Of a stretch of 64,000 bases of DNA, positions 10,146-20,469 are shown one piece after another. The DNA lies in the NCBI GenBank assembly GCA_902564265.1, contig CACFAI010000002.1:87418-151417 (forward strand). The letters run 5' to 3'. Made by a program: the position numbers and the translations under genes. The first letter of the stretch is position 1. Each line of letters starts with the position of its first letter. The stretch comes from an uncultured Pelagibacteraceae bacterium (GTDB lineage Bacteria; Pseudomonadota; Alphaproteobacteria; Pelagibacterales; Pelagibacteraceae). The notes beneath the pieces are model-generated. The model ran no database searches. It was not told where the DNA came from and saw only the letters and a program-made list of their open reading frames with translations.

Positions 10146-10631
10146 TTATCTATACGGGTTATCAGCTTTAATATTTGCAGCTAAAACATTCTCCCATCTA
10201 TCTCCATTTTCTAAAAGCTTCTCTTTATTGTAGTAAAGTTCTTCCCTAGTATGTGTTGCAAATTCAAAGTTGGGACCTTGCACTATAGCATCAACAGGAC
10301 AAGACTCTTCGCATAAACCACAATAGATACATTTAAGCATATCAATATCATATCTTGTCGTTTTTCTGCTTCCGTCTTCTCTAGCTTTAGATTCTATTGT
10401 TATTGCTTGAGCGGGACAAACAGCTTCACAAAGTTTACATGCTATACATCTTTCTTCTCCATTTGGATATCTTCTTAAGGCGTGTTCTCCTCTATATCGT
10501 GGTGAAATCTTGCCTTTTTCAAAAGGATAATTAAGCGTTTTTTTTGGTTTAAATGATTCTTTTATAGCTATCAATAAGCCTGTTAAAAAATCTATTAAAA
10601 ATACTGTTTTAAATATTCGAATTAAATTCAT
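10146..10631 (-). CDS. nuoI: NADH-quinone oxidoreductase subunit I (two 4Fe-4S clusters)
   Basis: Peripheral-arm subunit of complex I, 161 residues. It carries clusters N6a and N6b through two ferredoxin motifs, [12 protein letters not shown] and [12 protein letters not shown]. The N-terminus has an amphipathic membrane-associating stretch, as usual for NuoI. It is 3 bases downstream of nuoH. Alphaproteobacterial and mitochondrial homologues (TYKY) have the same size and motif order. Confidence 0.97.
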   Translation of the reverse strand: MNLIRIFKTVFLIDFLTGLLIAIKESFKPKKTLNYPFEKGKISPRYRGEHALRRYPNGEERCIACKLCEAVCPAQAITIESKAREDGSRKTTRYDIDMLKCIYCGLCEESCPVDAIVQGPNFEFATHTREELYYNKEKLLENGDRWENVLAANIKADNPYR

Positions 10632-10634
10632 AGT

Positions 10635-11633
10635 TTAATATATAGGTAATAGGTCAAAATATAATAAATAACCAGAAGTTAATACCACCCAAATTAACGA
10701 GAAAGGCAGAAAAACCTTCCATCCAAGCCTCATAAGTTGATCATATCGATATCTTGGAACAATAGCTTTTATAAGTGCGAATAAAATAAACAAAAATAAA
10801 ATTTTTAATATTAACCATACCGGCGGAGGTACCATATCAAACGGTGAAATATTTATAGGCGCTAACCAGCCACCTAAAAAAAGAATTGATCCAAGCGCAC
10901 ACATCAATAAAATATTTGCATATTCGCCCAACCAAAACATTGCATACATCATACCACTGTACTCTGTTTGATAACCCGCAACCAATTCAGCTTCTGCTTC
11001 AGGCAAATCAAATGGTGGTCTATTAGTCTCTGCAAGCGATGATATAAAGAAAATCACAAACATTGGGAACAAAGGAACTACAAACCAAATTTTCTGTTGT
11101 GCTAAAACTATATCACTTAAATTTAATGAACCAACACATAATAAAACATTAATGATTATTACTCCGATAGAAACTTCATAAGAGACCATTTGTGCAGCAG
11201 ATCTAATAGATCCTAAAAATGGATATTTTGAATTTGAAGCCCAGCCGCCCATAATTATTCCATAAACACCCAAAGAAGAAATTGCAAATATGTAAAGAAT
11301 ACCAACATTGATGTCAGCTAAAACGAAATCTTCACTGAAAGGAATTACTGCCCATGCAATGAGGGCCAAAGTCATTGTAACTATTGGAGCTAAAATAAAT
11401 ATGATTTTATTAGAACTTGCAGGTATTATAATTTCCTTAAAGATGTATTTTAGTGCATCTGCTAAGGTTTGAAATAAACCAAAAGGACCTACTACGTTTG
11501 GTCCTCTTCTTTTTTGAACAAAAGCCCAAATTCTTCTGTCAAGCCAAACGATCATTGCTACAGATACAAGAACAGGAATTAACACATAAAGAATTTTGTA
11601 AATTTCAGAAAATAATAAAATTGCGTATTCCAT
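10635..11633 (-). CDS. nuoH: NADH-quinone oxidoreductase subunit H
   Basis: Membrane subunit of complex I that forms much of the quinone-binding cavity (332 residues, eight helices). Signatures are [14 protein letters not shown], the YEVSIGVII helix and [24 protein letters not shown], a loop rich in conserved glutamates. The order nuoG-nuoH-nuoI is the standard bacterial one, and nuoH starts immediately after the nuoG stop. Confidence 0.97.
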   Translation of the reverse strand: MEYAILLFSEIYKILYVLIPVLVSVAMIVWLDRRIWAFVQKRRGPNVVGPFGLFQTLADALKYIFKEIIIPASSNKIIFILAPIVTMTLALIAWAVIPFSEDFVLADINVGILYIFAISSLGVYGIIMGGWASNSKYPFLGSIRSAAQMVSYEVSIGVIIINVLLCVGSLNLSDIVLAQQKIWFVVPLFPMFVIFFISSLAETNRPPFDLPEAEAELVAGYQTEYSGMMYAMFWLGEYANILLMCALGSILFLGGWLAPINISPFDMVPPPVWLILKILFLFILFALIKAIVPRYRYDQLMRLGWKVFLPFSLIWVVLTSGYLLYFDLLPIY

Positions 11634-13646
11634 TTAACCATCAGTTCCAGTTTTTAAAGAAACAAGTTTTAAATTTCTACATTCCGCCATCGTTTTTGAA
11701 GATCTTGCAATTACATTAGTAAAATAATAATCAACTTTATCTACCAAAATTTCTTCTTTTGAAAAATCATTTTTAATCAATTCATCATTTTTTTTTATTT
11801 TTTGATTAAGATAATTTAAAAAATTATCTATTAGCTCTTGCTTATTAGTATAAAGACTTTTACCTTTAAGTTTATTTGATAGTTCATTAATAATTTCCCA
11901 ATCTTCTTTTGCTTCACCAGGCGGATAAGAGGCCTTAAAAGCTAATTGTAAAGTACCTTCAAGATTAGTGTAGTATCCATCTTGTTCTGTATATGCTGCA
12001 CTTGGTAATATTAGATCTGCCATTTCTGCTCCTCTGTCACCGTGAGTTCCTATATAAACAATAAATTCATTTTTCTTCTTGATATTCAAATTATCTTGAC
12101 CGAATAAAAAGAGTAATTCAAATTGATTTGATAACACCTTATCTACTGTTTCGTTATCTAAAATATCCAAATCGTATGAACCAACTGTTGATGCATTATT
12201 AGAAAGAACGTTTAAAGCATTCCAATCATCATTTATCTTATTATTCTCTGATAAAAATTTTTTCATTCCCTCAAATAAGTAGCCTGAAGAGTTAAGTTTA
12301 AGTGCTGACTGTCCAAAAATTACTATAGGGTTTTTTGCAGCAATTATTTTTTTTGAGATTTCATGCTCATTTAAAATTATTTTTTTAAGTTCATCGGTAT
12401 TGTTTGATATTACTTTATATGGATATGTTAAGTCCCCAACGTCATTAAAAGAATAAATTTCCGTGTTATTCTTTAAATAACTTTTTCGTATTCTAGAGTT
12501 TAAAATTGTTGCTTCGTGTCTTGGGTTAGTACCCACTAGAAGAATTAAATCTGATTTTTCAATATTTGATATTTGAGTATTGAATATATAATTAGTTCTT
12601 GAACTATTGTTTATATAAGTTTTTGCAGGTCTTGAGTCTAAGTTTTTGCAATTTAGCACTTTATTAAAAAACTCTTTTATAGAAAATAGAGTTTCCATAT
12701 TTGTAAGATCACCTGTTATACATCCTATTTTATCGGGACTCGTACTTTTAATTTTATTTGTTAAGGACCCATAAGCATCTTCCCATGAAATTTTTTTAAA
12801 ACCATCATTAAATTTGATATAAGGAGTATCGAGTCTTTGATATTTTAAACCATCGCATGCATAACGAGTTTTATCTGATATCCACTCCTCATTTATATTT
12901 TCGTTAATTTTTGGAAGAATACGCTTTACTTCCCAACCATATGTATCAACTCTTACATTTGAGCCAACTGCGTCCATAACATCGATAGACTCGGTTTTTT
13001 TTAGCTCCCATGGTCTAGCTTCAAAAACATATGGCTTCGATGTCAAGGCGCCTACTGGACATAAATCAATGACATTGCCTGAGAGCTCTGACTCCATAGA
13101 TTTTTCCAAATATGTGGTTATTTGAGTATCTTCTCCTCTGCCAATTGCACCAATCTCGGAAACACCAGCAACCTCAGTTGCAAATCTTATGCACCTAGTA
13201 CAATGAATACATCTTGTCATTTGGGTTTTGATAAGAGGACCCATATATTTTTCAGGAACAAATCTTTTATTTTCTTTGAATCTTGATTTATCAATTCCGT
13301 AAAACATTGATTGATCTTGTAAATCGCATTCACCTCCTTGATCACAAACTGGACAATCAAGAGGGTGATTTGCTAATAAAAATTCCATAACCCCTTTTCT
13401 TGCTTTTTCAACAAATTCAGTGTTTGTTTTAATATTCATGCCATCAGCAACAGGCATCGCGCAAGATGCAACAGGCTTTGGAGATTTCTCAATCTCAACT
13501 AGGCACATTCTACAGTTTCCTGCTATTGAAAGTTTTTCATGATAACAAAATCTTGGAATTTCAGCACCTGCTTGCTCACATGCCTGCAAAACTGTCAAGC
13601 CATCTTCTACTTCTAATTCGTTATTATTAACTTTTATTTTGGGCAT
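11634..13646 (-). CDS. nuoG: NADH-quinone oxidoreductase subunit G
   Basis: Largest peripheral subunit of complex I, 670 residues, cytoplasmic face. The N-terminal 2Fe-2S ferredoxin motif ([15 protein letters not shown]) is followed by the [18 protein letters not shown] and [11 protein letters not shown] cluster motifs. The rest is a molybdopterin-oxidoreductase-like domain that is no longer catalytic in this family. The length is the mitochondrial/alphaproteobacterial size, shorter than the enterobacterial protein. The start overlaps the 3' end of nuoF by 20 bases. Confidence 0.97.
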   Translation of the reverse strand: MPKIKVNNNELEVEDGLTVLQACEQAGAEIPRFCYHEKLSIAGNCRMCLVEIEKSPKPVASCAMPVADGMNIKTNTEFVEKARKGVMEFLLANHPLDCPVCDQGGECDLQDQSMFYGIDKSRFKENKRFVPEKYMGPLIKTQMTRCIHCTRCIRFATEVAGVSEIGAIGRGEDTQITTYLEKSMESELSGNVIDLCPVGALTSKPYVFEARPWELKKTESIDVMDAVGSNVRVDTYGWEVKRILPKINENINEEWISDKTRYACDGLKYQRLDTPYIKFNDGFKKISWEDAYGSLTNKIKSTSPDKIGCITGDLTNMETLFSIKEFFNKVLNCKNLDSRPAKTYINNSSRTNYIFNTQISNIEKSDLILLVGTNPRHEATILNSRIRKSYLKNNTEIYSFNDVGDLTYPYKVISNNTDELKKIILNEHEISKKIIAAKNPIVIFGQSALKLNSSGYLFEGMKKFLSENNKINDDWNALNVLSNNASTVGSYDLDILDNETVDKVLSNQFELLFLFGQDNLNIKKKNEFIVYIGTHGDRGAEMADLILPSAAYTEQDGYYTNLEGTLQLAFKASYPPGEAKEDWEIINELSNKLKGKSLYTNKQELIDNFLNYLNQKIKKNDELIKNDFSKEEILVDKVDYYFTNVIARSSKTMAECRNLKLVSLKTGTDG

Positions 13647-14970
13647 TGTCTTTTTCTAGTAAGTGTTGATCTACAAGATATGGAATATCTTTATTTGATT
13701 TAATTAATGGATCAAAATTATTTCTTTTGATTATCTCTTTTTTGAAATTTCTCAAAAGACCTTGTACTGGCCAAGCTGATCCTTCGCCAAAAGCACAAAT
13801 GGTATGACCTTCTATTTGTTTTGTAACATCGAACAACATTTCAACTTCCTCTCTTGATGCTTCACCTTTCGCCATTCTTTCTAAAATCCTCCACATCCAG
13901 CCTGAACCTTCTCTGCAAGGGGTACACTGACCACAACTTTCATGCTTATAAAATCTAGCTATTCTTGCAAAACATTTGATAATATCTTGATCTTTATTAA
14001 TAACGACTATTCCCGCAGTTCCTAATCCACTTTTATTTTCTACTAATGAGTCAAAATCCATAGTTATCTTTTCTGAAATTTCTTTATTTAATAGGGGCAT
14101 AGAGGAACCACCAGGTATAACTGCTTGCAAATTCTCCCATCCTCCTACTACTCCTCCAGCATGAATTTCTATTAAATCCTTTAAAGGAATACCCATTTCT
14201 TCCTCAACATTACAAGGTTTGTTTACGTTTCCAGAAATACAAAAAATTTTAGTACCGGTATTTTTTGGTTTACCCAATGAAGCAAACCATTTAGAACCTT
14301 TTCTCAAAATCGTAGGAACAACAGAAACAGTCTCCACATTATTTACAATAGTTGGACAACCATATAATCCAACTAGTGCAGGAAAAGGTGGTTTTAGTCT
14401 TGGTTGGCCTTTATTACCTTCAATACTTTCAAGTAAAGCTGTTTCCTCACCACATATGTATGCTCCAGCACCGTAATGAATATAAATATCTAAGTCCCAA
14501 CCAGTTCCAGAAGCATTTTTACCAATTAAATTATCCTTATAAGCCTCATCAATTGCTTTTTGTAATTCTATACCTTCGTTGTAATACTCACCTCTCAAGT
14601 AAATATAGCATTTATGTGAGTTAACAGCATATGCCGCAATCAAACAACCTTCTAAAAGTTTATGAGGTTCAAATCTTAAAATATCCCTGTCTTTGCATGT
14701 CCCAGGTTCGGACTCATCTGCATTAATGACAAGATAGTGAGGTCTCAATCCAACTTTTTTAGGTGCAAAGGACCATTTTAAGCCAGTTGGAAAACCTGCA
14801 CCTCCTCTCCCCCTTAATTCTGATTTTTTAATTTCATCGATAATCCATTCTCTACCTTTATCACATAAATCTTTAGTATTTATCCAATCGCCTCTTTTTT
14901 TTGAGGAGTTTAGGTCAGCTCCTAAATCATTATATAAATTTTTAAATATTCTATCTTCGTCTTTAAGCAT
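13627..14970 (-). CDS. nuoF: NADH-quinone oxidoreductase subunit F (NADH and FMN site)
   Basis: NADH dehydrogenase subunit that binds FMN, NADH and cluster N3 (447 residues). Visible motifs are the glycine-rich [15 protein letters not shown], the FMN segment [26 protein letters not shown] and the 4Fe-4S motif [12 protein letters not shown] near residue 350. The start overlaps the nuoE end by 8 bases. Confidence 0.97.
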   Translation of the reverse strand: MLKDEDRIFKNLYNDLGADLNSSKKRGDWINTKDLCDKGREWIIDEIKKSELRGRGGAGFPTGLKWSFAPKKVGLRPHYLVINADESEPGTCKDRDILRFEPHKLLEGCLIAAYAVNSHKCYIYLRGEYYNEGIELQKAIDEAYKDNLIGKNASGTGWDLDIYIHYGAGAYICGEETALLESIEGNKGQPRLKPPFPALVGLYGCPTIVNNVETVSVVPTILRKGSKWFASLGKPKNTGTKIFCISGNVNKPCNVEEEMGIPLKDLIEIHAGGVVGGWENLQAVIPGGSSMPLLNKEISEKITMDFDSLVENKSGLGTAGIVVINKDQDIIKCFARIARFYKHESCGQCTPCREGSGWMWRILERMAKGEASREEVEMLFDVTKQIEGHTICAFGEGSAWPVQGLLRNFKKEIIKRNNFDPLIKSNKDIPYLVDQHLLEKDNAQNKS

Positions 14971-15571
14971 TTTTTAAATCCAATAATGTTTTTCTATTGT
15001 TTTCAGGCTCAGAATTAGTTCTTCCTCTGTATGATCCTGATTTTGGTTTTTTACCCATAAGCACTTCATCAATAATTTTTTCACTTTGTTTGATGTCTAA
15101 ATCCTCATAATAATCATTATTAATTTGCATCATTGGAGCATTTATGCAGGCACCAAGACACTCAACTTCTGTCCAAGAACAATTTCCATTTTCAGATAAT
15201 ACGTTTTCTTTTTCAGATATTTTCTTTTTGCATACCTCCACAATCTTATATGCTCCTCTGATCATGCAAGGGGTTGTAGTGCAAATTTGGACATGAAAAT
15301 TTCCTACAGGTGAAAGATTATACATTGAGTAAAAAGTTGCTACTTCGTAGACATTGATATAAGGCATACTTAAAAACTTAGCGATATACTTGATTGCTGA
15401 TAAAGGTATCCAGTTATTGTTTTGCCTTTGTGCAATGTAGAGTAACGCCATAACAGCACTTTTTTCTTTACCCGTTGGATAATTTAATAAGATTTTTTTT
15501 GCAGCCTCTAAGCTTTGTTGATTAAATTCAAATTTTTCAGGTTGATCTTTTGAAATTTTTTTTAAACTCAT
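14963..15571 (-). CDS. nuoE: NADH-quinone oxidoreductase subunit E
   Basis: Thioredoxin-fold 2Fe-2S subunit (cluster N1a) of complex I, 202 residues. The four cluster cysteines fall in CTTTPC and in the later CLGAC segment, with the usual spacing of about 40 residues. [16 protein letters not shown] is another family signature. The C-terminal 25 residues are a polar tail of the kind common in alphaproteobacteria. It overlaps nuoD by 4 bases. Confidence 0.96.
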   Translation of the reverse strand: MSLKKISKDQPEKFEFNQQSLEAAKKILLNYPTGKEKSAVMALLYIAQRQNNNWIPLSAIKYIAKFLSMPYINVYEVATFYSMYNLSPVGNFHVQICTTTPCMIRGAYKIVEVCKKKISEKENVLSENGNCSWTEVECLGACINAPMMQINNDYYEDLDIKQSEKIIDEVLMGKKPKSGSYRGRTNSEPENNRKTLLDLKNA

Positions 15572-16743
15572 CTGTCTATTTCCCCGAAAACGATATCTAA
15601 TGAACCTAAAACAGCCGGCACATCAGCTAACATATGTCCTTTAATTAAATAATCCATTGCTTGAAGATGGGAAAAACCAGGTGCTCTAATTTTACATTTA
15701 TAAGGTTTACTCGAGCCATCAGAAATTAAATATACACCAAATTCACCTTTTGGAGCTTCCACAGCTGTATAAATCTCATCTTTTTTTACTCTGTAACCCT
15801 CAGTAAACAATTTAAAGTGGTGAATTAGAGCTTCCATTGACTCTTTAATTTCTTTTTTTGGTGGAGGAGTAATCTTATTATCTTGAGATTTTACTGGTCC
15901 TTTTGGTAACTGCTCTAAACATTGCTTAATTATTTTTACACTTTCTCTCATTTCTTCAACTCTACAAAGGTATCTGTCATAACAATCCCCGTTTTTGCCA
16001 ATTGGGACTTTGAACGATAATTGTTCGTAACAATCATATGGTTGAGATTTCCTAAGATCCCAAGGCACACCTGAGCCTCTCATCATTACACCGGAGAATG
16101 AATAATCTAATGCATCGTCTTTTGAAACTATTCCAATATCAACATTTCTTTGTTTAAAAATTCTGTTATCGGTCAGTAACGTCTCTAAATCATTTATAAT
16201 TTTTGGAAATTCATTACAAAATTTTAAGATATCAGCATCTAGTCCTCTTGGTAAGTCCTGATGAACACCTCCAGGTCTAAAATAGTTTGCATGTAATCTC
16301 GATCCTGATACCCGTTCATAAAATTCCATAAGTTTTTCACGCTCCTCAAAACCCCATAGTGAAGGAGTAAGGGCACCTACATCTAATGCTTGTGTAGTAA
16401 TGTTTAGTATATGACTTAGTATTCTTCCAATTTCGCAGAAAATAACCCTGATATATTGACCCCTTATTGGTACTTCAATATCTAAAATTTTTTCAATTGC
16501 TAAAGCAAAAGCATGCTCTTGATTCATTGGAGCTACATAATCAAGTCTATCAAAATAAGGTATCGCTTGAGAATACGTCTTATTTTCAATTAACTTTTCG
16601 GTACCTCTGTGAAGCAAACCAATATGGGGATCTGCCTTTTCAACAACTTCTCCATCTAGTTCTAATATCAATCTTAAAACTCCATGGGCAGCTGGGTGTT
16701 GAGGACCAAAATTAAGATTAAGTGTTTTTGTTTGTTTACTCAT
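15568..16743 (-). CDS. nuoD: NADH-quinone oxidoreductase subunit D
   Basis: 49-kDa type subunit of complex I that forms the quinone pocket together with NuoB (391 residues). It shows [14 protein letters not shown] at the N-terminus, [18 protein letters not shown], and the late [15 protein letters not shown] and [21 protein letters not shown] segments. An ATG further upstream at 16800 is in frame. The start at 16743 was chosen because the protein then begins [15 protein letters not shown], which fits the family and gives a short 8-base overlap with nuoC. Confidence 0.95.
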   Translation of the reverse strand: MSKQTKTLNLNFGPQHPAAHGVLRLILELDGEVVEKADPHIGLLHRGTEKLIENKTYSQAIPYFDRLDYVAPMNQEHAFALAIEKILDIEVPIRGQYIRVIFCEIGRILSHILNITTQALDVGALTPSLWGFEEREKLMEFYERVSGSRLHANYFRPGGVHQDLPRGLDADILKFCNEFPKIINDLETLLTDNRIFKQRNVDIGIVSKDDALDYSFSGVMMRGSGVPWDLRKSQPYDCYEQLSFKVPIGKNGDCYDRYLCRVEEMRESVKIIKQCLEQLPKGPVKSQDNKITPPPKKEIKESMEALIHHFKLFTEGYRVKKDEIYTAVEAPKGEFGVYLISDGSSKPYKCKIRAPGFSHLQAMDYLIKGHMLADVPAVLGSLDIVFGEIDR

Positions 16744-17332
16744 TATTTTTTTTAATCTCCTTAATATATTCAGTTCCCTGCCATGGGCTATTGTAATCAA
16801 AATTTCTATAATCCTGCTCTAATTTTACTGGTTCATAGATCACTTTTTTTTTCTCTTCACTATATCTGACTTCTTTGTGCCCAGTAATTGGGAAATCTTT
16901 TCTTAATGGATATCCCTCAAAATTATAGTCTGTCAAAATTCTTCTTAAGTCTGGATGATCTTGGAAATCAATTCCATACATATCAAAGACCTCTCGTTCC
17001 ATCCAATTCGCAGACGGAAAAATACCTGTTATTGAAAAAACCTTTTCATTTTCATTTAAAGGGTAATCAATAATTATTCTTTTGTTAAACTCATGACTAA
17101 GTAATAAATAAATCATCCTAAATCTATTTTTTTTATTTGGGTAATCGACAGCAGTTATATCAATAAGTTGCTTAAATTTCATTTCAGGATTTGTCTTTAA
17201 AAATAGCAGAACTTCCTTTAAGTCATCTTTTTCAATAGAAATATTTAATGTTTCATGCACAATCTTTGATACACTCACTTTTGTATTAAGTTCTGAGTTT
17301 ATTTTTTTTTCTAAGTCAGTGTTATTTAACAT
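16736..17332 (-). CDS. nuoC: NADH-quinone oxidoreductase subunit C
   Basis: 30-kDa type peripheral subunit of complex I, 198 residues. The conserved block [29 protein letters not shown] and the following GYPLRKDFP segment identify it. It is a separate protein here, as in other alphaproteobacteria, and not fused to NuoD as in enterobacteria. Its start codon shares one base with the nuoB stop. Confidence 0.96.
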   Translation of the reverse strand: MLNNTDLEKKINSELNTKVSVSKIVHETLNISIEKDDLKEVLLFLKTNPEMKFKQLIDITAVDYPNKKNRFRMIYLLLSHEFNKRIIIDYPLNENEKVFSITGIFPSANWMEREVFDMYGIDFQDHPDLRRILTDYNFEGYPLRKDFPITGHKEVRYSEEKKKVIYEPVKLEQDYRNFDYNSPWQGTEYIKEIKKNNE

Positions 17333-17853
17333 TATCTACTTATTGAACCTTGATCTCTTATTTTTTTTTGTAATTGCATTATTCCATATAAAAGAGCTTC
17401 TGCTGAAGGAGGACATCCTGGTACATAAACGTCAACCGGGACAACTCTATCGCAACCTCTTACAACTGAATATGAATAATGATAGTAGCCGCCACCATTT
17501 GCACAGCTACCCATTGATATCACATATCTTGGCTCGGGCATTTGATCATAAACTTTTCGGAGCGCGGGAGCCATCTTGTTAGTTAAAGTTCCAGCGACAA
17601 TCATCACATCTGATTGTCTTGGTGAAGCTCTTGGTGCGGCACCAAATCTTTCTAGATCATATCTAGGCATTGATGTTTGCATCATTTCAACTGCACAACA
17701 AGCAAGTCCAAATGTCATCCAGTGTAATGAACCTGTTCTTGCCCAGTTTACTAAGTTGTCTAAAGAAGTTGTTATAAAACCTTTGTCCGCAAAATCTTTA
17801 GCAAGTTGTTTAAATTCTTTTGGAATTTGATCTTCTTTTTCTTTTAAGTTCAT
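17332..17853 (-). CDS. nuoB: NADH-quinone oxidoreductase subunit B
   Basis: Subunit that carries the terminal cluster N2 and passes electrons to quinone (173 residues from the chosen start). The tandem cysteines of [11 protein letters not shown], the later SMGSCANGG and the [11 protein letters not shown] segment supply the ligands. A longer reading begins at 17880, but the ATG at 17853 makes a 4-base ATGA overlap with the nuoA stop and gives a typical N-terminus (MNLKEKED), so it is preferred. Confidence 0.95.
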   Translation of the reverse strand: MNLKEKEDQIPKEFKQLAKDFADKGFITTSLDNLVNWARTGSLHWMTFGLACCAVEMMQTSMPRYDLERFGAAPRASPRQSDVMIVAGTLTNKMAPALRKVYDQMPEPRYVISMGSCANGGGYYHYSYSVVRGCDRVVPVDVYVPGCPPSAEALLYGIMQLQKKIRDQGSISR

Positions 17854-18218
17854 TCCCAATCTAAAGCTCCTTTCTTCCATTCATAAATAAATCCTACAGT
17901 TAAAATAAACAAAAATATCATCATTGATATAAAACCAAATACTCCAATTTTTCCTAGTGATATTGCCCATGGAAAAAGAAATGCTATTTCTAAATCAAAT
18001 ATTATAAATAGAATTGCTACCAAATAAAATCTAACGTCAAATTCCATTCTGGAGTCATTAAAAGGTTCAAAACCGCACTCGTAAGCAGATAATTTTTCTG
18101 GATCAGGATTTTTAGGTGCTACGACAAAATTTAAAAAAATGAATCCAATGCTTAGAAGTAAGGCAATTCCAAAAAATATAATTATTGTAAGATAATCATT
18201 TAAAAAATTAGTATACAT
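17850..18218 (-). CDS. nuoA: NADH-quinone oxidoreductase subunit A
   Basis: Small three-helix membrane subunit of complex I, 122 residues. The loop between helices 1 and 2 has the conserved [12 protein letters not shown] motif with its cysteine, and helix 2 contains [18 protein letters not shown]. It is the first gene of the nuo operon. The stretch from here to tRNA-Asp, about 107 bases, is very AT-rich and presumably holds the operon promoter, but no clear sigma-70 boxes with good spacing could be fixed. Confidence 0.96.
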   Translation of the reverse strand: MYTNFLNDYLTIIIFFGIALLLSIGFIFLNFVVAPKNPDPEKLSAYECGFEPFNDSRMEFDVRFYLVAILFIIFDLEIAFLFPWAISLGKIGVFGFISMMIFLFILTVGFIYEWKKGALDWE

Positions 18219-18325
18219 ACATATTTATATATAATCTTTTATATTAATTGAAAGTGCAGTTAAGTCACGTTATTGGGGGCTTATTTGTTGAAAGATTAGT
18301 ATAAATAATAATCATTCTCAAAAAA

Positions 18326-18402
18326 TGGCGGGAGTGACGGGACTCGAACCCGCGACCTATCGCGTGACAGGCGATCGCTCTAACCAACTGAGCTACACCC
18401 CC
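18326..18402 (-). tRNA. tRNA-Asp (GTC)
   Basis: A full cloverleaf can be folded on the minus strand. The 7-bp acceptor pairs GGGGGTG with CACTCCC (one G-U), the D-arm is GCTC/GAGC, the anticodon stem is ATCGC/GCGAT with loop CTGTCAC (anticodon GTC), and the T-arm carries TTCGAGT. CCA is encoded. The length is 77 bases. It lies upstream of nuoA in the same direction. Confidence 0.97.
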
Positions 18403-18424
18403 CTTAATTTTAATAACACCTTTT

Positions 18425-18500
18425 TGGTGGGCGGTAAAGGACTCGAACCTTTGACCCCCTCGGTGTAAACGAGATGCTCTACCAACTGAGCTAACCGCCC
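18425..18500 (-). tRNA. tRNA-Val (TAC)
   Basis: A cloverleaf on the minus strand, 76 bases with encoded CCA. The acceptor is GGGCGGT/ACCGCCC, the D-arm GCTC/GAGC, the anticodon stem TCTCG/CGAGG with loop TTTACAC (anticodon TAC), and the T-loop TTCGAGT. It is only 22 bases from tRNA-Asp, so the two are probably co-transcribed. A valine/aspartate tRNA pair before nuoA is, to my knowledge, common in alphaproteobacteria. Confidence 0.97.
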
Positions 18501-18662
18501 ATTCACCAAAGAAATTTGTTATATCTTTTAGATCGATTACGTCAAGTTATATTAGTAGCTTAAAATAAGTGAAAACTATTTATAATGATTAAATTATTTC
18601 ATTATTTAGCATTATAAAATTTTAAGTAGAAAAATTCTAATAAATTTATATTGTAATTATAA

Positions 18663-20468
18663 ATGGACAATTACAGGATAGAGATTGACGGACTAAGAGG
18701 TATTTCTGTAATTTTAGTAATCTTATTTCACGCAAAAATACCTTTTTTCACAGGTGGTTTTTTTGGAGTAGATATTTTTTTTGTGATAAGTGGATATTTA
18801 ATCACAAATATTATTGTAAATCTCCATAATAACGAAAAATTTTTTCTTGCAAAATTTTATGAAAGAAGAATAAGAAGAATAATTCCTGCTCTTTATGTAG
18901 TATTATTTTTTTTATTAATTTATAACTACTTCATTCAAGCACCTTATTTCTCAAAAGATCTATCTCAATCAATTTTTTTTACACCTATTTTTATTCAAAA
19001 CTTTTTAAATATTTATGAGGGTGCTAATTATTTTAATTTATCTTATGATCTAAAGTCACTAGGTCATACTTGGAGTTTATCGATAGAGGAACAATTTTAT
19101 TTTTTATATCCTTTATTGATTATTTTTTTTTTTAAAAGTTCAAAGAATTTTTTATTTAAATTAATTGTTGTTTTATTTTTAGTTAGTTTGTGTTTATATT
19201 TTTATACAGGAGTAAGTGGGAAATATATTGGCTATCACTTTTTTTTTACTCCATCAAGAATTTGGGAAATATTATTTGGTTGTATCTTAGCTTTTCAAAA
19301 ATGGAATTTTAAAAATAAAACTTTTATACCAACATTGGGTTTTTTTTTGATTTTATCTTCAGTTTTAGCACAACACTACCTGTCTCAAGATCTGATATTA
19401 AGAATTTTAATTGTAATTGGGACTGGGCTTCTATTAATAAGCTCTTTTGAAAATCGAGTTTTTTTTATAAATAAAATTCTTAAAAACCGTATAATAGTTT
19501 TTTTTGGGCTAATTAGTTATAGTTTATATTTATGGCACGTTCCAATTTATTCTATTTATAGAGATTTTTTCTCTTATAATACAAGCGCTTATGAAAATTT
19601 TATTTTAGTTTCAATCACAATTATCATTTCATTTATTTCTTATAAGTTTATTGAAACTCCATTCAGGCAAGGTAAAAAAATTTCAACTCATAAAATTTAC
19701 TCATTCTTCTTAATTGGTTTATTAATTTTTCCAATTTATGGATATTATGGCCATATGAGTAATGGCTTTGAGGATAAAAAAGTTAAAAACCTTAATAAAG
19801 AAAATAAGAAATATTACGTTTCATTTATAAAAGAAAAAAATAAGATAAACAATTTTAAGCTAAAAAAAATTGACTCAAAAGAAAACATCATGGTCATTGG
19901 AGACTCGCTTGCTTCAGACGTCGTTAATGCACTTAATACACAAAATATTAAATCCTCAAGATACAATCTAAATGCTCCTTGTTTTAAAAAACTGTTAAAA
20001 AATGGATTTGCCTGTAAAAAAAGTTTGGAAGATCTTGTATCAGTTGCCTCAAAATCAAAATCAGTGATTATAGCCTCAGATTTTGGAAATGAAACGTCTG
20101 AACAATATGCCGTAAATTTATATAATTTTTTAAAGGATAAAAGTATTAAAAGCAAAGTTATTGGTGGTTTAAACTTCTCTTATGTAAGCTCTATCTCATT
20201 TAGATATGCAAAATTTGAATTTTATAGAAACCAAGATATAGAAAGTTTTTATTTTAGCAACATCCAGCCAAATATTTTTAAGGGTAATAAAATTTTAGAA
20301 AAGGAAATTAGAGAAGATTATATTGATAAACTTAAATTTATATGTGACTCAAATTTAAAGAAATGTAAAATGTTTACTGATAAATACGAGCCAATGTTTT
20401 ATGATACAAAACATCTTACAGTTACCGGTTATTATAAATTTGGGGAATATTTAAAGGACAAAATATAA
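18663..20468 (+). CDS. Acyltransferase 3 with C-terminal SGNH domain (OafA-like)
   Basis: A 601-residue membrane O-acyltransferase likely to acetylate a surface polysaccharide. The N-terminal half has about ten helices with the family signatures RIEIDGLRGISVILVILFH (catalytic histidine in LFHAK), GGFFGVDIFFVISGYLI and the short motif RRIRRIIPAL. The C-terminal extracytoplasmic part looks like an SGNH hydrolase-type domain: GDS near residue 411 and a DxxH-like YDTKH near residue 583. It stands alone on the plus strand between the tRNA pair and lon and ends 1 base before the lon stop. It is extremely AT-rich and interrupts an otherwise conserved gene order. Confidence 0.9.
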   Translation: MDNYRIEIDGLRGISVILVILFHAKIPFFTGGFFGVDIFFVISGYLITNIIVNLHNNEKFFLAKFYERRIRRIIPALYVVLFFLLIYNYFIQAPYFSKDLSQSIFFTPIFIQNFLNIYEGANYFNLSYDLKSLGHTWSLSIEEQFYFLYPLLIIFFFKSSKNFLFKLIVVLFLVSLCLYFYTGVSGKYIGYHFFFTPSRIWEILFGCILAFQKWNFKNKTFIPTLGFFLILSSVLAQHYLSQDLILRILIVIGTGLLLISSFENRVFFINKILKNRIIVFFGLISYSLYLWHVPIYSIYRDFFSYNTSAYENFILVSITIIISFISYKFIETPFRQGKKISTHKIYSFFLIGLLIFPIYGYYGHMSNGFEDKKVKNLNKENKKYYVSFIKEKNKINNFKLKKIDSKENIMVIGDSLASDVVNALNTQNIKSSRYNLNAPCFKKLLKNGFACKKSLEDLVSVASKSKSVIIASDFGNETSEQYAVNLYNFLKDKSIKSKVIGGLNFSYVSSISFRYAKFEFYRNQDIESFYFSNIQPNIFKGNKILEKEIREDYIDKLKFICDSNLKKCKMFTDKYEPMFYDTKHLTVTGYYKFGEYLKDKI

Positions 20469-20469
20469 A

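Noticed and set aside
16744..16800. N-terminal extension of NuoD from an upstream ATG
   Set aside because: It would lie fully inside nuoC, does not resemble NuoD N-termini, and the internal ATG at 16743 fits the family.
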